This document shows positions 35,138 through 44,675 of a DNA stretch of 64,000 nt, in pieces; within the stretch, counting starts at the first letter, position 1, and every line of letters begins with the position of its first letter. The notes under the pieces were generated by a model. The model saw nothing but the letters and a program-made list of their open reading frames with translations, was not told the origin of the DNA and ran no database searches. Origin of the DNA: Acidocella sp. Its GTDB lineage: Bacteria > Pseudomonadota > Alphaproteobacteria > Acetobacterales > Acetobacteraceae. The position numbers and the translations under genes were made by a program. The DNA is taken from positions 1-64,000 of the forward strand of contig JARLIK010000019.1 of NCBI GenBank assembly GCA_031291755.1, given 5' to 3'.

Positions 35138-35710
35138 TCAGGATTTTTTATGGGTTGCCACGAATGTGGCAAAACGCTCGCCAAAAGTTTCGGCGGTGAG
35201 CAAATCACCTTCAAACATTTCAGCGGGTGAAGAGTCTGAGGGCGATTGTGCCAGGGCACCGGTGAACCCGCCGACATAATTGAGCGAGTTGCGGGTGGCG
35301 GCTTTGTTGTTGGAGGGCATCATGCCGGTGCCGACCCAGGCCATGGAATGCTGCATCGAGAGCGTGACAAAATAGGTGATGGTGGAGAATTTATCGCCGT
35401 TCATGGTGGCGGAGTTGGTGAAACCAGCGGCGAATTTGTCTTTCCAGACTTGGCCGAACCAGGGTTTTGAGGAGGCATCGGCGAATTTCTTAAACTGCCA
35501 GGAGGGCCCGCCCATGTAGGTGGGGGCGCCGAAAATAATGCCGTCAGCCGCGGCCAGGGCTTCCCAGGCTTCGGCGGGCAGGTCGCCATGCTCGTCGATG
35601 ACGAGGAAATGCGCGGTGGCGCCGGTTTTGGTCACGCCGGTCTGGACAAATTCAGCCATTCGCTTGGTGTGGCCGTAGCCGGAATGGACGACAATGGCGA
35701 TGTTGGTCAT
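35138..35710 (-). CDS. WrbA-like flavodoxin-fold NAD(P)H:quinone oxidoreductase
   Basis: A 190-residue flavoprotein. The FMN phosphate loop is VHSGYGHTKRMAEFVQTG at the N-terminus, and the WrbA-type loop FGAPTYMGGPSWQFKKFAD surrounds the isoalloxazine. FAAGFTNSATMNGDK and MQHSMAWVGTGMMPSNN also fit the family. Such enzymes reduce quinones by two electrons. The start at ATG 35710 has AGGAG at a normal distance. It is divergent from the Baeyer-Villiger-type monooxygenase with about 107 bp between the starts, so the two may be co-regulated. Confidence 0.88.
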   Translation of the reverse strand: MTNIAIVVHSGYGHTKRMAEFVQTGVTKTGATAHFLVIDEHGDLPAEAWEALAAADGIIFGAPTYMGGPSWQFKKFADASSKPWFGQVWKDKFAAGFTNSATMNGDKFSTITYFVTLSMQHSMAWVGTGMMPSNNKAATRNSLNYVGGFTGALAQSPSDSSPAEMFEGDLLTAETFGERFATFVATHKKS

Positions 35711-35817
35711 GGTAACTCCTGTTGCAAAAGCGGCGAGGCACCGCGGATGGGAGATATATAGGGTAAATTCGTTCGATGTCGAATGAATTTAATGCGACGG
35801 TCCTGGGAGATTTATGC

Positions 35818-37293
35818 ATGGCGGCCGATGTGGTGGATGTGCTGATCGTGGGCACTGGCTTTGCGGGCATGGCAATGGCCATCAAGCTGCATGAGGCTGG
35901 GTTCACTGACCTGCTGATGATCGAAAAAGCCGCCGATCTGGGCGGCACCTGGCGCGATAATGTGTATCCTGGCTGCGCCTGCGATATCCCTTCGCATCTC
36001 TATTCATTGTCGTTTGCACCGAAGGCGGACTGGTCGCGGTTATATCCCCAGCAGCCCGAGATTTATGAGTATTTACAGATGGTTGCTGATAATTATGGTC
36101 TGCGGCCGGCAATAAGGTTCAATACCGCGCTGCTAGAAGCCGTCTGGGATGAGCGCGCAGCACATTGGGTGGTGACCACCAGTACCGGGGTCATTACCGC
36201 GCGGGTGCTGGTCTCGGGCATGGGCGGCCTGCATATTCCAGCACTTCCCAATCTGCCGGGCTTGGCGCGGTTTGAGGGGAAAATGTTCCACTCGGCGCAA
36301 TGGGACCATGGTTATGATCTCACGAGCAAAAACGTTGCGGTGGTTGGTACTGGGGCGTCTGCCATCCAGTTTGTTCCGCAAATTGCCCCGCAAGTGGCGC
36401 ATCTGGCGGTATTCCAGCGCACCCCGCCCTGGATTGAGCCGAAGCCTGACCGTGCCATGGCGGCTTGGGAGAAAAAACTTCTGGCCTTTGCGCCATATCG
36501 GAAACTCTTCCGCCAATTCCTGTTCCTATTGCATGAGGTGCGGGTGCTGGCGTTTCTGGGCAACCAGCGGGCACTGAAGCTGGCCAGCCATATGGCGGCC
36601 AAACATATGCAGCAGCAGGTATCCGACCCGGTTTTGCGTGAAAAACTTACTCCTCATTACCAAATCGGTTGCAAGCGGGTGATGATCTCGAATGATTATT
36701 ACCCGGCGCTGGCCCTCCCAAACGTTGAACTGATTACCTATGGCATTGCCGAGGTGCGGGCGCATTCGATTGTCGATGCCAAGGGCGTGGAGCAGCCGGT
36801 GGATGCAATTATCCTCGGTACCGGTTTTGAAGTCACCACGGCCTACAAGCATTGGAAAATCACCGGTATCGGCGGGCAGGAACTGGGTGCCCTATGGGAT
36901 AAAACCGGGATGCGGGCGTTCAAGGGTGTGGCGGTGGCGGGGTTCCCGAATTTCTTCATGCTGTTGGGGCCGCATACGGCACTGGGGCATAATTCGGTGG
37001 TGCTCATGATCGAGGCGCAGGTGCACTATATTGTTGATGCTTTGACCCAACTGCGGGCCAAGGGGCTGCCCGCGATGGCGGTGACCCCGCTTTCGCAATC
37101 GGCCTTCATCGATGATTTGAAACGCAAGCTCACTGGCACCGTTTGGCAGGATGGCGGCTGCGCGAGCTGGTATAAGGATGAGCACGGGTTTGTCTCGACC
37201 ATCTGGCCAGGCTCGGCGGCCTCCTACCAGCGGGCTTTGGGGGCGGCGGATTTGCGCGATTATCAACTATTGGCTACCCAGGCCCCGAATTAA
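35818..37293 (+). CDS. Flavin-containing (Baeyer-Villiger-type) monooxygenase
   Basis: FAD/NADPH oxygenase of about 491 residues. The FAD Rossmann motif VGTGFAGMAMA is near the start, with GGTWRDNVYPGCACDIPSHLY next. The monooxygenase fingerprint FxGxxxHxxxW appears as FEGKMFHSAQWDHG, and the second Rossmann motif as VVGTGASAIQFVPQIAP. These fit class B flavoprotein monooxygenases that oxidise ketones to esters or lactones. ATG 35818, preceded by GGGAG, is preferred; an ATG at 35776 would add 14 residues before the FAD domain. The substrate is unknown. An FKBP gene follows after 20 bp. Confidence 0.9.
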   Translation: MAADVVDVLIVGTGFAGMAMAIKLHEAGFTDLLMIEKAADLGGTWRDNVYPGCACDIPSHLYSLSFAPKADWSRLYPQQPEIYEYLQMVADNYGLRPAIRFNTALLEAVWDERAAHWVVTTSTGVITARVLVSGMGGLHIPALPNLPGLARFEGKMFHSAQWDHGYDLTSKNVAVVGTGASAIQFVPQIAPQVAHLAVFQRTPPWIEPKPDRAMAAWEKKLLAFAPYRKLFRQFLFLLHEVRVLAFLGNQRALKLASHMAAKHMQQQVSDPVLREKLTPHYQIGCKRVMISNDYYPALALPNVELITYGIAEVRAHSIVDAKGVEQPVDAIILGTGFEVTTAYKHWKITGIGGQELGALWDKTGMRAFKGVAVAGFPNFFMLLGPHTALGHNSVVLMIEAQVHYIVDALTQLRAKGLPAMAVTPLSQSAFIDDLKRKLTGTVWQDGGCASWYKDEHGFVSTIWPGSAASYQRALGAADLRDYQLLATQAPN

Positions 37294-37313
37294 CCGTTTA
37301 AGGGAGCAGACAT

Positions 37314-37679
37314 ATGGCCGACGCAGACATCATGACCATGACCACCGGCTTGCAGTATCAGGACCACGTGGTGGGCACCGGCGAGATGCCGAAAAAAGGC
37401 CAGATGGTGACCGTGCATTACACCGGCTGGCTGTATCAGGACGGCGTGAAGGGCAAGAAGTTCGACTCCTCCAAGGACCGTGGCCAGCCCTTTACCTTCA
37501 AGCTGGGCGTGCAGCAGGTTATTTCCGGCTGGGACCTTGGTGTCGCCACCATGCAAGCTGGCGGCTCACGCACGCTGATTTTGGCGCCGGAGCATGGCTA
37601 CGGCCAACGCGGCGCCGGTGCCGTGATCCCGCCGGGTGCCACGCTGATGTTCGATGTGGATTTGATCAGCTTTAAATAA
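37314..37679 (+). CDS. FKBP-type peptidyl-prolyl cis-trans isomerase
   Basis: A single-domain FKBP of 121 residues accelerating proline isomerisation in protein folding. The core reads VTVHYTGWLYQDGVKGKKFD, then PFTFKLGVQQVISGWDLGV and GSRTLILAPEHGYGQRG, ending VIPPGATLMFDVDLI; the active-site aromatic and Asp residues are all present. There is no signal peptide, so it is cytoplasmic. AAGGGAG precedes the ATG. It lies behind the monooxygenase gene and is convergent, without a gap, with the flavodoxin-like gene. Confidence 0.94.
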   Translation: MADADIMTMTTGLQYQDHVVGTGEMPKKGQMVTVHYTGWLYQDGVKGKKFDSSKDRGQPFTFKLGVQQVISGWDLGVATMQAGGSRTLILAPEHGYGQRGAGAVIPPGATLMFDVDLISFK

Positions 37680-38174
37680 TCAGAAGACGCCGAGTGCGAG
37701 GCCGGTTGCCATTGCGGCACCCAGAGCCTCGCATTGGGAAAGATCGCCGGGGCTGATTGTCTTGGCGGCCAAAATCGCTTCCGGCGTTTGCGCGTGGGTG
37801 CAAATGAACAGCGGCTCAGCAACATCTTTCAGACGCCAGCCGGTGGCGATGCGGGTAATCTGGCGGGCGGCGTTGCTGCCGTCACTGCCAGCACAAATAA
37901 GCATCGCGTAAGGGCGGCCATTCAGGCGCTCTAAGCAGGGGTAATAACAGCGGTCAAAAAAATCCTTCATCATGCCGGAGATGGCCGCGAGGTTTTCTGG
38001 TGTCGCGAAGATGTAGCCATCAGCGGCCAGAACATCGTCCGGCCCGGCATCCTGGGCTTTTAGCAAACGGGTGACAACGCCAGTCTCGGCGCTGGCACCT
38101 TGTGACGCCGCAGCCGCCATCTGGGCGGTACCGCCGGTGGTCGAATGGTAGATAATGAGGAGCGTTTTGCTCAG
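37680..38174 (-). CDS. Flavodoxin-family protein, probable non-ATG start
   Basis: A flavodoxin-fold protein of about 164 residues. The first ATG of the frame (38120) would cut off the FMN phosphate loop: the codons just upstream read [18 protein letters not shown], the canonical loop. I therefore place the start at CTG 38174, which overlaps the stop of hbd (CTGA) and would couple the two genes; no ATG, GTG or TTG is nearby in frame. Other motifs: [30 protein letters not shown] and [16 protein letters not shown]. It may act as a reductase or electron carrier beside the EtfAB/Hbd enzymes. The fold is secure, the start is inferred. Confidence 0.75.
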   Translation of the reverse strand: MSKTLLIIYHSTTGGTAQMAAAASQGASAETGVVTRLLKAQDAGPDDVLAADGYIFATPENLAAISGMMKDFFDRCYYPCLERLNGRPYAMLICAGSDGSNAARQITRIATGWRLKDVAEPLFICTHAQTPEAILAAKTISPGDLSQCEALGAAMATGLALGVF

Positions 38175-39046
38175 CGGGTTGGTTTCGGCGGGGTGGCGCT
38201 GTAATCGTAGAAGCCTTTGCCGGATTTGCGGCCAAGCCAGCCGGCTTCGACGTATTTCACCAGCAAGGGCGAAGGCCGGTATTTATCGTCACCTAAACCG
38301 GCGTGCAGCACCCGCATCACTGAAAGCAGCGTGTCCAGCCCGACGAAATCTGCCAATTCCAGCGGGCCCATCGGGTGATTAGCGCCCAATTTCATTCCGG
38401 CATCGATAGAGGTGATGGTACCGACACCTTCAGCGAGGGCAAAAATCGCCTCGTTGATCATCGGGCATAAAATGCGGTTGACGATGAAGCCGGGGGAATC
38501 TTCCGCCGTAGCAACAATTTTACCAAGTTTTTCGGCCAGCGCGAAAACCGTTTTATAGGTATCATCATCCGTCGCGATGCCGCGGATAATCTCTATCAGC
38601 TTCATCATCGGCACCGGATTGAAAAAATGCATCCCGATGAATTTGCCGGGCCGGTCGGTCTGGGCCGCCAGGCGGGTGATGGAAATCGAGGAGGTGTTGG
38701 AAGCGATGATGGTTTCCGCGTGTAAATTTGGAATTAGCGCGGTGTAGATTTTCTGCTTCAGCTCCTCGCGCTCGGGGGCGGCTTCAATCACGATATCAGC
38801 ATTGAAAAACGCCGCGTAATCGGTGGTGGTGGTCAGGTGCGTCAACGCCTCATGCATGTCCTCAGCGGTGATGGTTTGCTTTTGCACCTGGCGTTCCATG
38901 TTTTTGGTCATGGTGGCCACGGCTTTTGGCAAGGCGGCCTGCACCGCATCCACCAGCACCACCTCATACCCCGCCAGCAGGGCGGTGTGGGCGATGCCAT
39001 TGCCCATCAACCCAGCACCGATGATGCCGATTTTTTTAATGCTCAT
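38171..39046 (-). CDS. hbd: 3-hydroxybutyryl-CoA (3-hydroxyacyl-CoA) dehydrogenase
   Basis: NAD-dependent oxidoreductase of 291 residues acting on short 3-hydroxyacyl-CoA. The Rossmann motif is [28 protein letters not shown], the catalytic His lies in [17 protein letters not shown], and [20 protein letters not shown] and [17 protein letters not shown] complete the family pattern. Its start overlaps the etfA stop by 4 bp, so etfB, etfA, hbd and the flavodoxin-like gene appear to form one operon for fatty-acid or butanoyl-CoA/polyhydroxybutyrate metabolism. Confidence 0.94.
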   Translation of the reverse strand: MSIKKIGIIGAGLMGNGIAHTALLAGYEVVLVDAVQAALPKAVATMTKNMERQVQKQTITAEDMHEALTHLTTTTDYAAFFNADIVIEAAPEREELKQKIYTALIPNLHAETIIASNTSSISITRLAAQTDRPGKFIGMHFFNPVPMMKLIEIIRGIATDDDTYKTVFALAEKLGKIVATAEDSPGFIVNRILCPMINEAIFALAEGVGTITSIDAGMKLGANHPMGPLELADFVGLDTLLSVMRVLHAGLGDDKYRPSPLLVKYVEAGWLGRKSGKGFYDYSATPPKPTR

Positions 39047-39972
39047 AGGGCTTTGTCCAATTCCGGCAGGATGGTGAATAGATCGCCCACCAGCCCGTAA
39101 TCAGCTATCTGGAAGATCGGTGCGTCTTCATCCTTGTTGATGGCCACGATAACTTTACTATCCTTCATGCCGGCCACATGTTGAATGGCGCCGGAAATGC
39201 CGATGGCGATGTAAAGGTCAGGCGCCACCACCTTGCCGGTCTGGCCAACCTGATAATCATTCGGCACGAAGCCCGCATCCACCGCCGCGCGCGAGGCGCC
39301 GACAGCCGCGTGAAGTTTATCCGCTATCGGGTCGATAAGCTTGGTGAAATTCTCGCCGTTTTGCATGCCGCGGCCACCGGCGACGATAATTTTGGCAGCG
39401 GTAAGCTCCGGACGCTCGGATTTGGCGATTTCGGAGGAGAGGTAAGTGGAGCCGGTGTTGGCGGTGTCGCCGCTCACAGCCTCAATGGTTGCCGAGCCTC
39501 CGGTCGCTTCTGCCGGGTCGAAGCTGGCGGCGCGAACGGTGATGATTTTTTTCGCGTCCGATGATTTCACGGTGGCCAGCGCGTTGCCTGCGTAAATGGG
39601 GCGCACAAATGTATCGGCGTCGATCACGTCCGAGATATCAGAAATTGGTTGGCAATCCAGCAACGCGGCAATGCGTGGCATGACGTTTTTGCCGGTGGCG
39701 GTGGAAGCGCTCAAAATATGTGAATATCCGCCTGCCAGACCCACCACCAGCGCCGCCAACGGTTCGGCGAGCGGGTGCGCGTAGGCGGCGCGATCGGCGG
39801 CCAGCACTTTGCTAACCCCGGCGAGTTTGGCGGCGGCCTCGGCGGTGGCGGCGATGTTTTCACCAACCACCAGCACATGCACCTCACCGAGCTTGGCAGC
39901 GGCGGCGACTGCCGAGCGGGCCGGTTGCTTGATACCGGCGGCATCGTAATCGAGGAGTACGAGAGAGGTCAT
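39043..39972 (-). CDS. etfA: Electron transfer flavoprotein alpha subunit
   Basis: FAD-binding subunit of the electron transfer flavoprotein, which takes electrons from acyl-CoA dehydrogenases and passes them to ETF:quinone oxidoreductase. About 309 residues. The C-terminal FAD domain shows [42 protein letters not shown] and [19 protein letters not shown] followed by [22 protein letters not shown], all diagnostic. ATG 39972 is used; the upstream TTG at 39978 overlaps the etfB stop. It is co-transcribed with etfB and hbd. Confidence 0.95.
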   Translation of the reverse strand: MTSLVLLDYDAAGIKQPARSAVAAAAKLGEVHVLVVGENIAATAEAAAKLAGVSKVLAADRAAYAHPLAEPLAALVVGLAGGYSHILSASTATGKNVMPRIAALLDCQPISDISDVIDADTFVRPIYAGNALATVKSSDAKKIITVRAASFDPAEATGGSATIEAVSGDTANTGSTYLSSEIAKSERPELTAAKIIVAGGRGMQNGENFTKLIDPIADKLHAAVGASRAAVDAGFVPNDYQVGQTGKVVAPDLYIAIGISGAIQHVAGMKDSKVIVAINKDEDAPIFQIADYGLVGDLFTILPELDKAL

Positions 39973-39974
39973 GA

Positions 39975-40724
39975 TCAAATCACCTTTGCTTCGTTACGCA
40001 ATTTATCAAGCAAGGCGGCAACGTCCGCCAGTTTCACGCCAGCCTTGCGTGCCGGCGGCTCGGAAACTTTGACTGTGGTTAAACGTGGCGCCGGGTCGAC
40101 GCCGAGGTCAGCAGGCGTCAGCGTATCAATGGTCTTTTTGCGCGCCTTCATGATGTTCGGCAGCGAGGCGTAGCGCGGCTCGTTCAATCGAAGATCGGCG
40201 GTGATGACCGTTGGCAGGGCCAATGCAATTGTCTCATTCCCGCCGTCAATCTCACGGATGATGGTGGCCTTGCCATCGGCAATTTCCACTTTGCTGGCAA
40301 AGGTGCCTTGCGGCCAGCCGAGCAGCGCCGCCAGCATCTGGCCGGTGGCGTTCATGTCGTCGTCAATCGCCTGCTTGCCCATCACCACCAGGTCGATGGC
40401 TTCTTTTTGCACCAGGGCTTTGAGGATTTTAGCAACAGACAGCGGTTCAAGTGCGGCATCGGTCTCCACCAGTATGCCGCGGTCAGCGCCCATGGCCAGG
40501 GCGGTGCGAATCGTCTCCTGACAGGCGGCAACACCCGCTGAAACCGCAATGATCTCGGTCGCGATGCCCTTTTCCTTCAACCGCACGGCCTCTTCGACGG
40601 CAATTTCATCGAACGGGTTCATCGACATTTTAACCCCCGCCGTTTCCACTGCCGAGCCGTCGGGTTTGACCCGGACTTTGACGTTATAATCGACGACACG
40701 TTTGACGGGGACGAGGAGTTTCAT
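39975..40724 (-). CDS. etfB: Electron transfer flavoprotein beta subunit
   Basis: AMP-binding subunit of ETF, 249 residues. It starts [20 protein letters not shown] and contains [49 protein letters not shown] and the ETF beta signature region [22 protein letters not shown]. It is the first gene of the etfB-etfA-hbd set, and etfA follows immediately. The roughly 120 bp upstream hold the probable promoter. Confidence 0.95.
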   Translation of the reverse strand: MKLLVPVKRVVDYNVKVRVKPDGSAVETAGVKMSMNPFDEIAVEEAVRLKEKGIATEIIAVSAGVAACQETIRTALAMGADRGILVETDAALEPLSVAKILKALVQKEAIDLVVMGKQAIDDDMNATGQMLAALLGWPQGTFASKVEIADGKATIIREIDGGNETIALALPTVITADLRLNEPRYASLPNIMKARKKTIDTLTPADLGVDPAPRLTTVKVSEPPARKAGVKLADVAALLDKLRNEAKVI

Positions 40725-40842
40725 AGGGTACCTGCGGTTTTGTTGCCGTGATGAGGTCAGTATGCACTGCGATGCAGCAGATTCAAAATTTGGTGCCGGT
40801 TTAATTCAGGCAAAGTGCGAAGTCAACGTTAAGAGGTATTTA

Positions 40843-42000
40843 CTAACGCATACGGCATAGGCGCGCGATGGCGTCTTCAATATCGTCCAGCGGGGCGCAG
40901 TAACTTAAGCGGAAGAAATCCTGGCCGCGCCCGGAATCAAAATCATAGCCCGGCGTGGCGGCGATACTGGCCTCGTCCAGCAACCGGGAACAGAAAGCGG
41001 CACTGTCTGGCGCGTGGGCGGTGCTGTTGAGGTACATGTAAAATGCGCCATCCGGCGGCGAGAAGGTGGCAAACCCGGCGTTGGGTAGGCCGGTCAGCAA
41101 CATAGCGCGGGCGCTGACATAGGTGGCGCGGTTGGCCTGCAGTTCCTCGTGACAATCAAATGCGGCGGTGGCGGCGATCTGGCTGAGGTGCGGCGGCGAG
41201 ATGAAAAAATTCTGCGCCAGCCGCTCGGTCACCCGTACCAATTCCTCCGGCAGCAGCATCCAGCCGATTCGCCAGCCGGTCATCGAGAAATATTTCGAGA
41301 AGGAATTGATAACGATGGCGCTCTCGGAAAACTGCGCGGCGCTGGCAATGGGCTTGCCATAGGTGAGGCCATGGTAAATCTCGTCCGAGATCAACCGGAT
41401 GCCTTTTTCGTGGCAATAACGCGCCAGGGCGGCCAGTTCATCCGGGTGCAGCATCGAACCCGTAGGGTTGGCCGGGCTGGCGATGATCAGCCCGTCTGGG
41501 GTGGGGTCAAGCGCCTCCAGCATGGCGATGGTGGGCTGAAACCCGGTCTCGATTCCGCAGGGCAAAATAACCGGGTGTAGTCCCAGCGCGGTCGCAATGT
41601 TCACATAGGGCGGGTAGTAAGGGGCGGCCAGGGCGATACGGTCGCCAGGGTTGAAAGCCGCCAGGAAAGCCAGCGGAAATGCCCCTGAGGCCCCGAAAGT
41701 GACGGCGATGCGGTTGGGGTCAACCGTCAGCCTGTACCAGTCCTGGTAATGCTGGGCGATGCGCTCGCGCAAATAGCCCCGGCCCAGACCCTCGGTGTAG
41801 CCCAGCGCATCGCCTGATTGCAGGGCGTTGGCGACTGCTCGTTTGGCCCCTTCGGGCAGGCCGGTGCCAGGCTGGCCGACTTCCATGCGCAGTATTTTAG
41901 GCGCACCCGGCGGCGCCGATTGGGCGCGCTGGTTGGCGGTGGTGATGACATCCATCACCCGGAATGGCGGCACCCGCCCGCCCGCGCCGATTATCAGCAA
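40843..42000 (-). CDS. PLP-dependent class I/II aminotransferase
   Basis: Fold-type I aminotransferase of 385 residues. RMEVGQPGTGLPEGAKRAV near the N-terminus, IIASPANPTGSM (substrate/PLP asparagine), RLISDEIYHGLTY (PLP aspartate/tyrosine) and the PLP lysine in VINSFSKYFSMTGWRIGWML are all present. The start is taken as TTG 42000, 3 bp after the stop of the upstream gene, because the conserved N-terminal PFRVMDVI would be lost from the internal ATG at 41955. The amino acid substrate is not identified. It is tightly linked to the gamma-glutamyltransferase-like lipoprotein, suggesting use of amino acids released from peptides (inference). Confidence 0.87.
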   Translation of the reverse strand: MLIIGAGGRVPPFRVMDVITTANQRAQSAPPGAPKILRMEVGQPGTGLPEGAKRAVANALQSGDALGYTEGLGRGYLRERIAQHYQDWYRLTVDPNRIAVTFGASGAFPLAFLAAFNPGDRIALAAPYYPPYVNIATALGLHPVILPCGIETGFQPTIAMLEALDPTPDGLIIASPANPTGSMLHPDELAALARYCHEKGIRLISDEIYHGLTYGKPIASAAQFSESAIVINSFSKYFSMTGWRIGWMLLPEELVRVTERLAQNFFISPPHLSQIAATAAFDCHEELQANRATYVSARAMLLTGLPNAGFATFSPPDGAFYMYLNSTAHAPDSAAFCSRLLDEASIAATPGYDFDSGRGQDFFRLSYCAPLDDIEDAIARLCRMR

Positions 42001-42003
42001 GGT

Positions 42004-43263
42004 CTAATGGCCGCCGGTCGCAAGTCCATGGCCGCGCGGGTCGGCGTAGGCCATGCAGCTGCTTTCACCGCCGGGCATGCCGCCGGGGCAGGAAATCACG
42101 TTGACGCGGCTGGGGTCGGGCACTTCGGCAGCGGGGGTTTTGTTCAGGGCGTTTGCCAGCCCGTCAAGCACAGCGTCAGTGGCGCCGACTTGTCCGGTTC
42201 CGGTCACGGCAGCGTGAAGCTCATCACCCTTGTAGGCGATACCCGCGGTCAGCAAGGGTGGGGTCACAGCCCGTGGCGAGGCGGCCAGCAATACGCCGGT
42301 CCCGGCGGCAATGCGGCCGGTGCCGAACAGATTATTCATGCTGGTGGCGCAGGCCACCACGCCGCCATTTTTGTCCAGCACTTCAAAGCCGGCCGAGGCG
42401 GGCAGATTGCCGTCATTTGGCGGGTTGGGAATGAAGGCGATTGTGTTGCCGTCGAACTTCGAGACTGCAGGCTGGCCAAACATGGGCAAGCCGGTGTTGA
42501 GGTCGCTGGCGGCGAGGTTGGCGCCAGCCTGATCGGCGCCTTCAATGAACTGCCGGGACAGGCTGCCGGCGTAAAAACCATCAACCCCTTGTGTGCGTAA
42601 TGATTCCAAGGTGGTTTCAAGGTCTGGCTGCACCAGATTGGCGCCTGCCGTCAGCACACCGCCACCGGGCGCGCCGAAGATGCTGGCGGCCACCGGGTCG
42701 GCCAGCAGGGCGCCGCCGACCACCTGTAAATCAGCGGCCAGCGCCGGGGAGACCGGTGAGCTGCCGGCCAGACGCTCAGCCGGTGCAATGACGCTGGCAA
42801 ACGGCAAGGTGCCGTAACGGGCCTGCAAGGCCAGCAGTCCGCGCGCCAGAGTGGGCACCGCCGCCGGGCGGTCGCCGCCCGCTTGCGCCGGGGCACCGGC
42901 GGGGAACAGCAAGGTAACCGGGGGCTGCGCAGTGCCATCGGCGGCGGGCATTTTAATGATGCAAGCGCCACCACCGCCGAGCCCGGCGCGTGACGGCAGG
43001 GTCACCGCCATCGCAAAACCGGCCGCCGCCGCCGCATCGGCAGCGTTGCCGCCGTTATTAAGGATTTGCCGGGCCGCCAATGCCGCCTGCGGCTCATCAG
43101 CCACCACATAGCCGAATACGCTGGGGGCAATGTCGGCCTGGCCGAGGCTGGTGTTGTCGTCGCCGCCAAAGCCGGGGAGATGCTTGGTGACGCCGCATCC
43201 TGCGAGCAAAGGCAGGGTAACCAACAAGGCGAGCCGAAGAACCGGATGTTTGTGCAAAGCCAT
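42004..43263 (-). CDS. Gamma-glutamyltransferase-like lipoprotein with altered catalytic site
   Basis: A 419-residue protein related to gamma-glutamyltransferases (GGT), clearly shorter than the usual 550-580. A lipoprotein signal with lipobox LLAGC (Cys23) anchors it to a membrane. GGT features remain: AARQILNNGGNAADAAAAAGFAM, the glycine-rich SRAGLGGGGACII and SMNNLFGTGRIAAGTGVLLA. Where active enzymes have TTHxSVVD at the start of the small subunit, this protein has SAGFEVLD, so the nucleophilic Thr corresponds to Ser290. It could be a serine-based hydrolase or an inactive homologue. The gene is coupled to the downstream aminotransferase (3-bp gap). Confidence 0.8.
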   Translation of the reverse strand: MALHKHPVLRLALLVTLPLLAGCGVTKHLPGFGGDDNTSLGQADIAPSVFGYVVADEPQAALAARQILNNGGNAADAAAAAGFAMAVTLPSRAGLGGGGACIIKMPAADGTAQPPVTLLFPAGAPAQAGGDRPAAVPTLARGLLALQARYGTLPFASVIAPAERLAGSSPVSPALAADLQVVGGALLADPVAASIFGAPGGGVLTAGANLVQPDLETTLESLRTQGVDGFYAGSLSRQFIEGADQAGANLAASDLNTGLPMFGQPAVSKFDGNTIAFIPNPPNDGNLPASAGFEVLDKNGGVVACATSMNNLFGTGRIAAGTGVLLAASPRAVTPPLLTAGIAYKGDELHAAVTGTGQVGATDAVLDGLANALNKTPAAEVPDPSRVNVISCPGGMPGGESSCMAYADPRGHGLATGGH

Positions 43264-43383
43264 GTGACCCCAGGGTGCTAAGTGAAATTTATGCGTTGGC
43301 GTTGCATAACCGTGATTTTTTACCCCGGCAACTTGGGCGCGGGGTATGCATCTGCGAATTAGTGTTTTGGCGCTATCTTCTTC

Positions 43384-44274
43384 CTAGGCAACGCGCAGTA
43401 GGCGCAGACGCGGGTAGAACACGCTGACGGCCAGACCGATGATCACCAAGGCTGCCGCCGACAATTTCCACGCCGGCATCGGCTCGCCGAGCCAGACAAC
43501 CGAAGCCGCCATACCAAAAACCGGCACCAGCAGCGCCATGGGGCTGATAATGGCTGAGGGGTAGCGCGCCAGTAAAAACGCCCAGCTTGCATAGCCAAAC
43601 CAGCTATTACCCAGCGATTGCCATATCACTGCAACCCATGCCGAGGGTGTCGCGTGGCTCAGTGCATGAGCAATCGCCGTTGGACCATCGACGATCAACG
43701 ACATGGCCAGCAAAGGCGGTGCCGAAAACAGACTGCCCCAGACTACATAGGCCAGAAAATTACGCGGCGCACCCTCGCGCGCGATGATGTTCCCTGACGC
43801 CCAGCACGCCGCTGCCAGCAATACCAGCCCCAGTCCCAGCGGGGTAGTGTGGCCGTTCACATGGCTGGCGATCACCACGATCCCAGCGATGGCGAGCAGA
43901 AAGGAGACGATTTGAAACGCCTGCAACCGCTCACCGGTGCGGGCCATCGAGATGAAAATGGTGAAAAACACCTGCACCTGAATCACCAATGAGGCGAGGC
44001 CCGGCGAAATATGCCCATTCATCGCCAGAAATAGCAGCCCAAACTGGCCGGAGCCGATCACCACGCCATAGGCCGCCAGGTTGCGCCACGGCACCGCCGG
44101 CCGGGGCAGAAAAAACACCCCCGGCAGGGCGGCGAGGCTAAAGCGCAGCCCGGCGAATAAAAACGGTGGAAACTGGTCAAGCCCCAGCCGGATGACCACA
44201 AAATTGGTGCCCCACACGGCCACCACAGCCAAAGCCAGTAAACCGTGCCGCAGGCTGAGCGTGGTATGCTGCAT
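43384..44274 (-). CDS. EamA/DMT-family transporter
   Basis: A ten-helix inner-membrane permease of about 296 residues with two EamA repeats. Typical parts are LALAVVAVWGTNFVVIRLGL at the start, FLFAGLRFSLAALPGVFFLP, and the second repeat ending WLGEPMPAWKLSAAALVIIG. ATG 44274 (MQHTTLSLRHGL), with GGGGAAG upstream, gives the usual family length; an ATG at 44328 would add 18 residues. Family members export amino acids or metabolites. Its first 12 codons and promoter are duplicated at 48574-48720. Confidence 0.87.
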   Translation of the reverse strand: MQHTTLSLRHGLLALAVVAVWGTNFVVIRLGLDQFPPFLFAGLRFSLAALPGVFFLPRPAVPWRNLAAYGVVIGSGQFGLLFLAMNGHISPGLASLVIQVQVFFTIFISMARTGERLQAFQIVSFLLAIAGIVVIASHVNGHTTPLGLGLVLLAAACWASGNIIAREGAPRNFLAYVVWGSLFSAPPLLAMSLIVDGPTAIAHALSHATPSAWVAVIWQSLGNSWFGYASWAFLLARYPSAIISPMALLVPVFGMAASVVWLGEPMPAWKLSAAALVIIGLAVSVFYPRLRLLRVA

Positions 44275-44389
44275 GATTAAACTTCCCCGGTGAGCGGTCA
44301 TCCGCCTATTGAGGAATGAGGTAACCATTATTCAAATGGCATGAGAACGCTGTTGGCGGGTCTTCAGGGTTGCGAAACTATGGTGGCGG
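44239..44389. repeat. Imperfect direct repeat, copy 1 (EamA 5' end plus upstream region)
   Basis: About 150 bases that recur in the same orientation at 48574-48720. Shared blocks include CCGTGCCGCAGGCTG, AAACTTCCCCGGTGAG, ATTCAAATGGC and GGGTCTTCAGGG. The copy covers the first 12 codons of the EamA gene and its promoter region, so it is the likely source of the second copy. Confidence 0.8.
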
Positions 44390-44675
44390 AGATCGCCGGC
44401 TGCATCTCGCTGATGAACCCGGAAAAACCTTATCACAGGCGGACGTGCGGTGAAGTCGTGGCCAGAGCGTTCTGGTTTCGTACATAATTTGCGTTGGTAA
44501 CCGCGCTCCTAACGCAAAGTCATCGCATCGCGGTCATGCCGCGCATTAATTTCATAATATTCTTGGAGGTATAGATAAAACATGTTAATGAAATGTTAGT
44601 CTCAGAATAAAAACGGCTATACTTCATACTTTAAAAGCCTTGTCTCAAAATTAAAGCGATCTGGGCGTTGGAGAA
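44275..44675. other. Intergenic region between divergent EamA and Tad-type genes
   Basis: About 400 bases with no gene. The left third is the direct-repeat copy. The right half (44470-44650) becomes AT-rich (TTCATAATATTCTTGGAGGTATAGATAAAACATG and similar) and is the probable promoter of the Tad-type cluster. A GGAGG near 44565 faces an ATG at 44582 that opens no useful frame. Confidence 0.45.
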
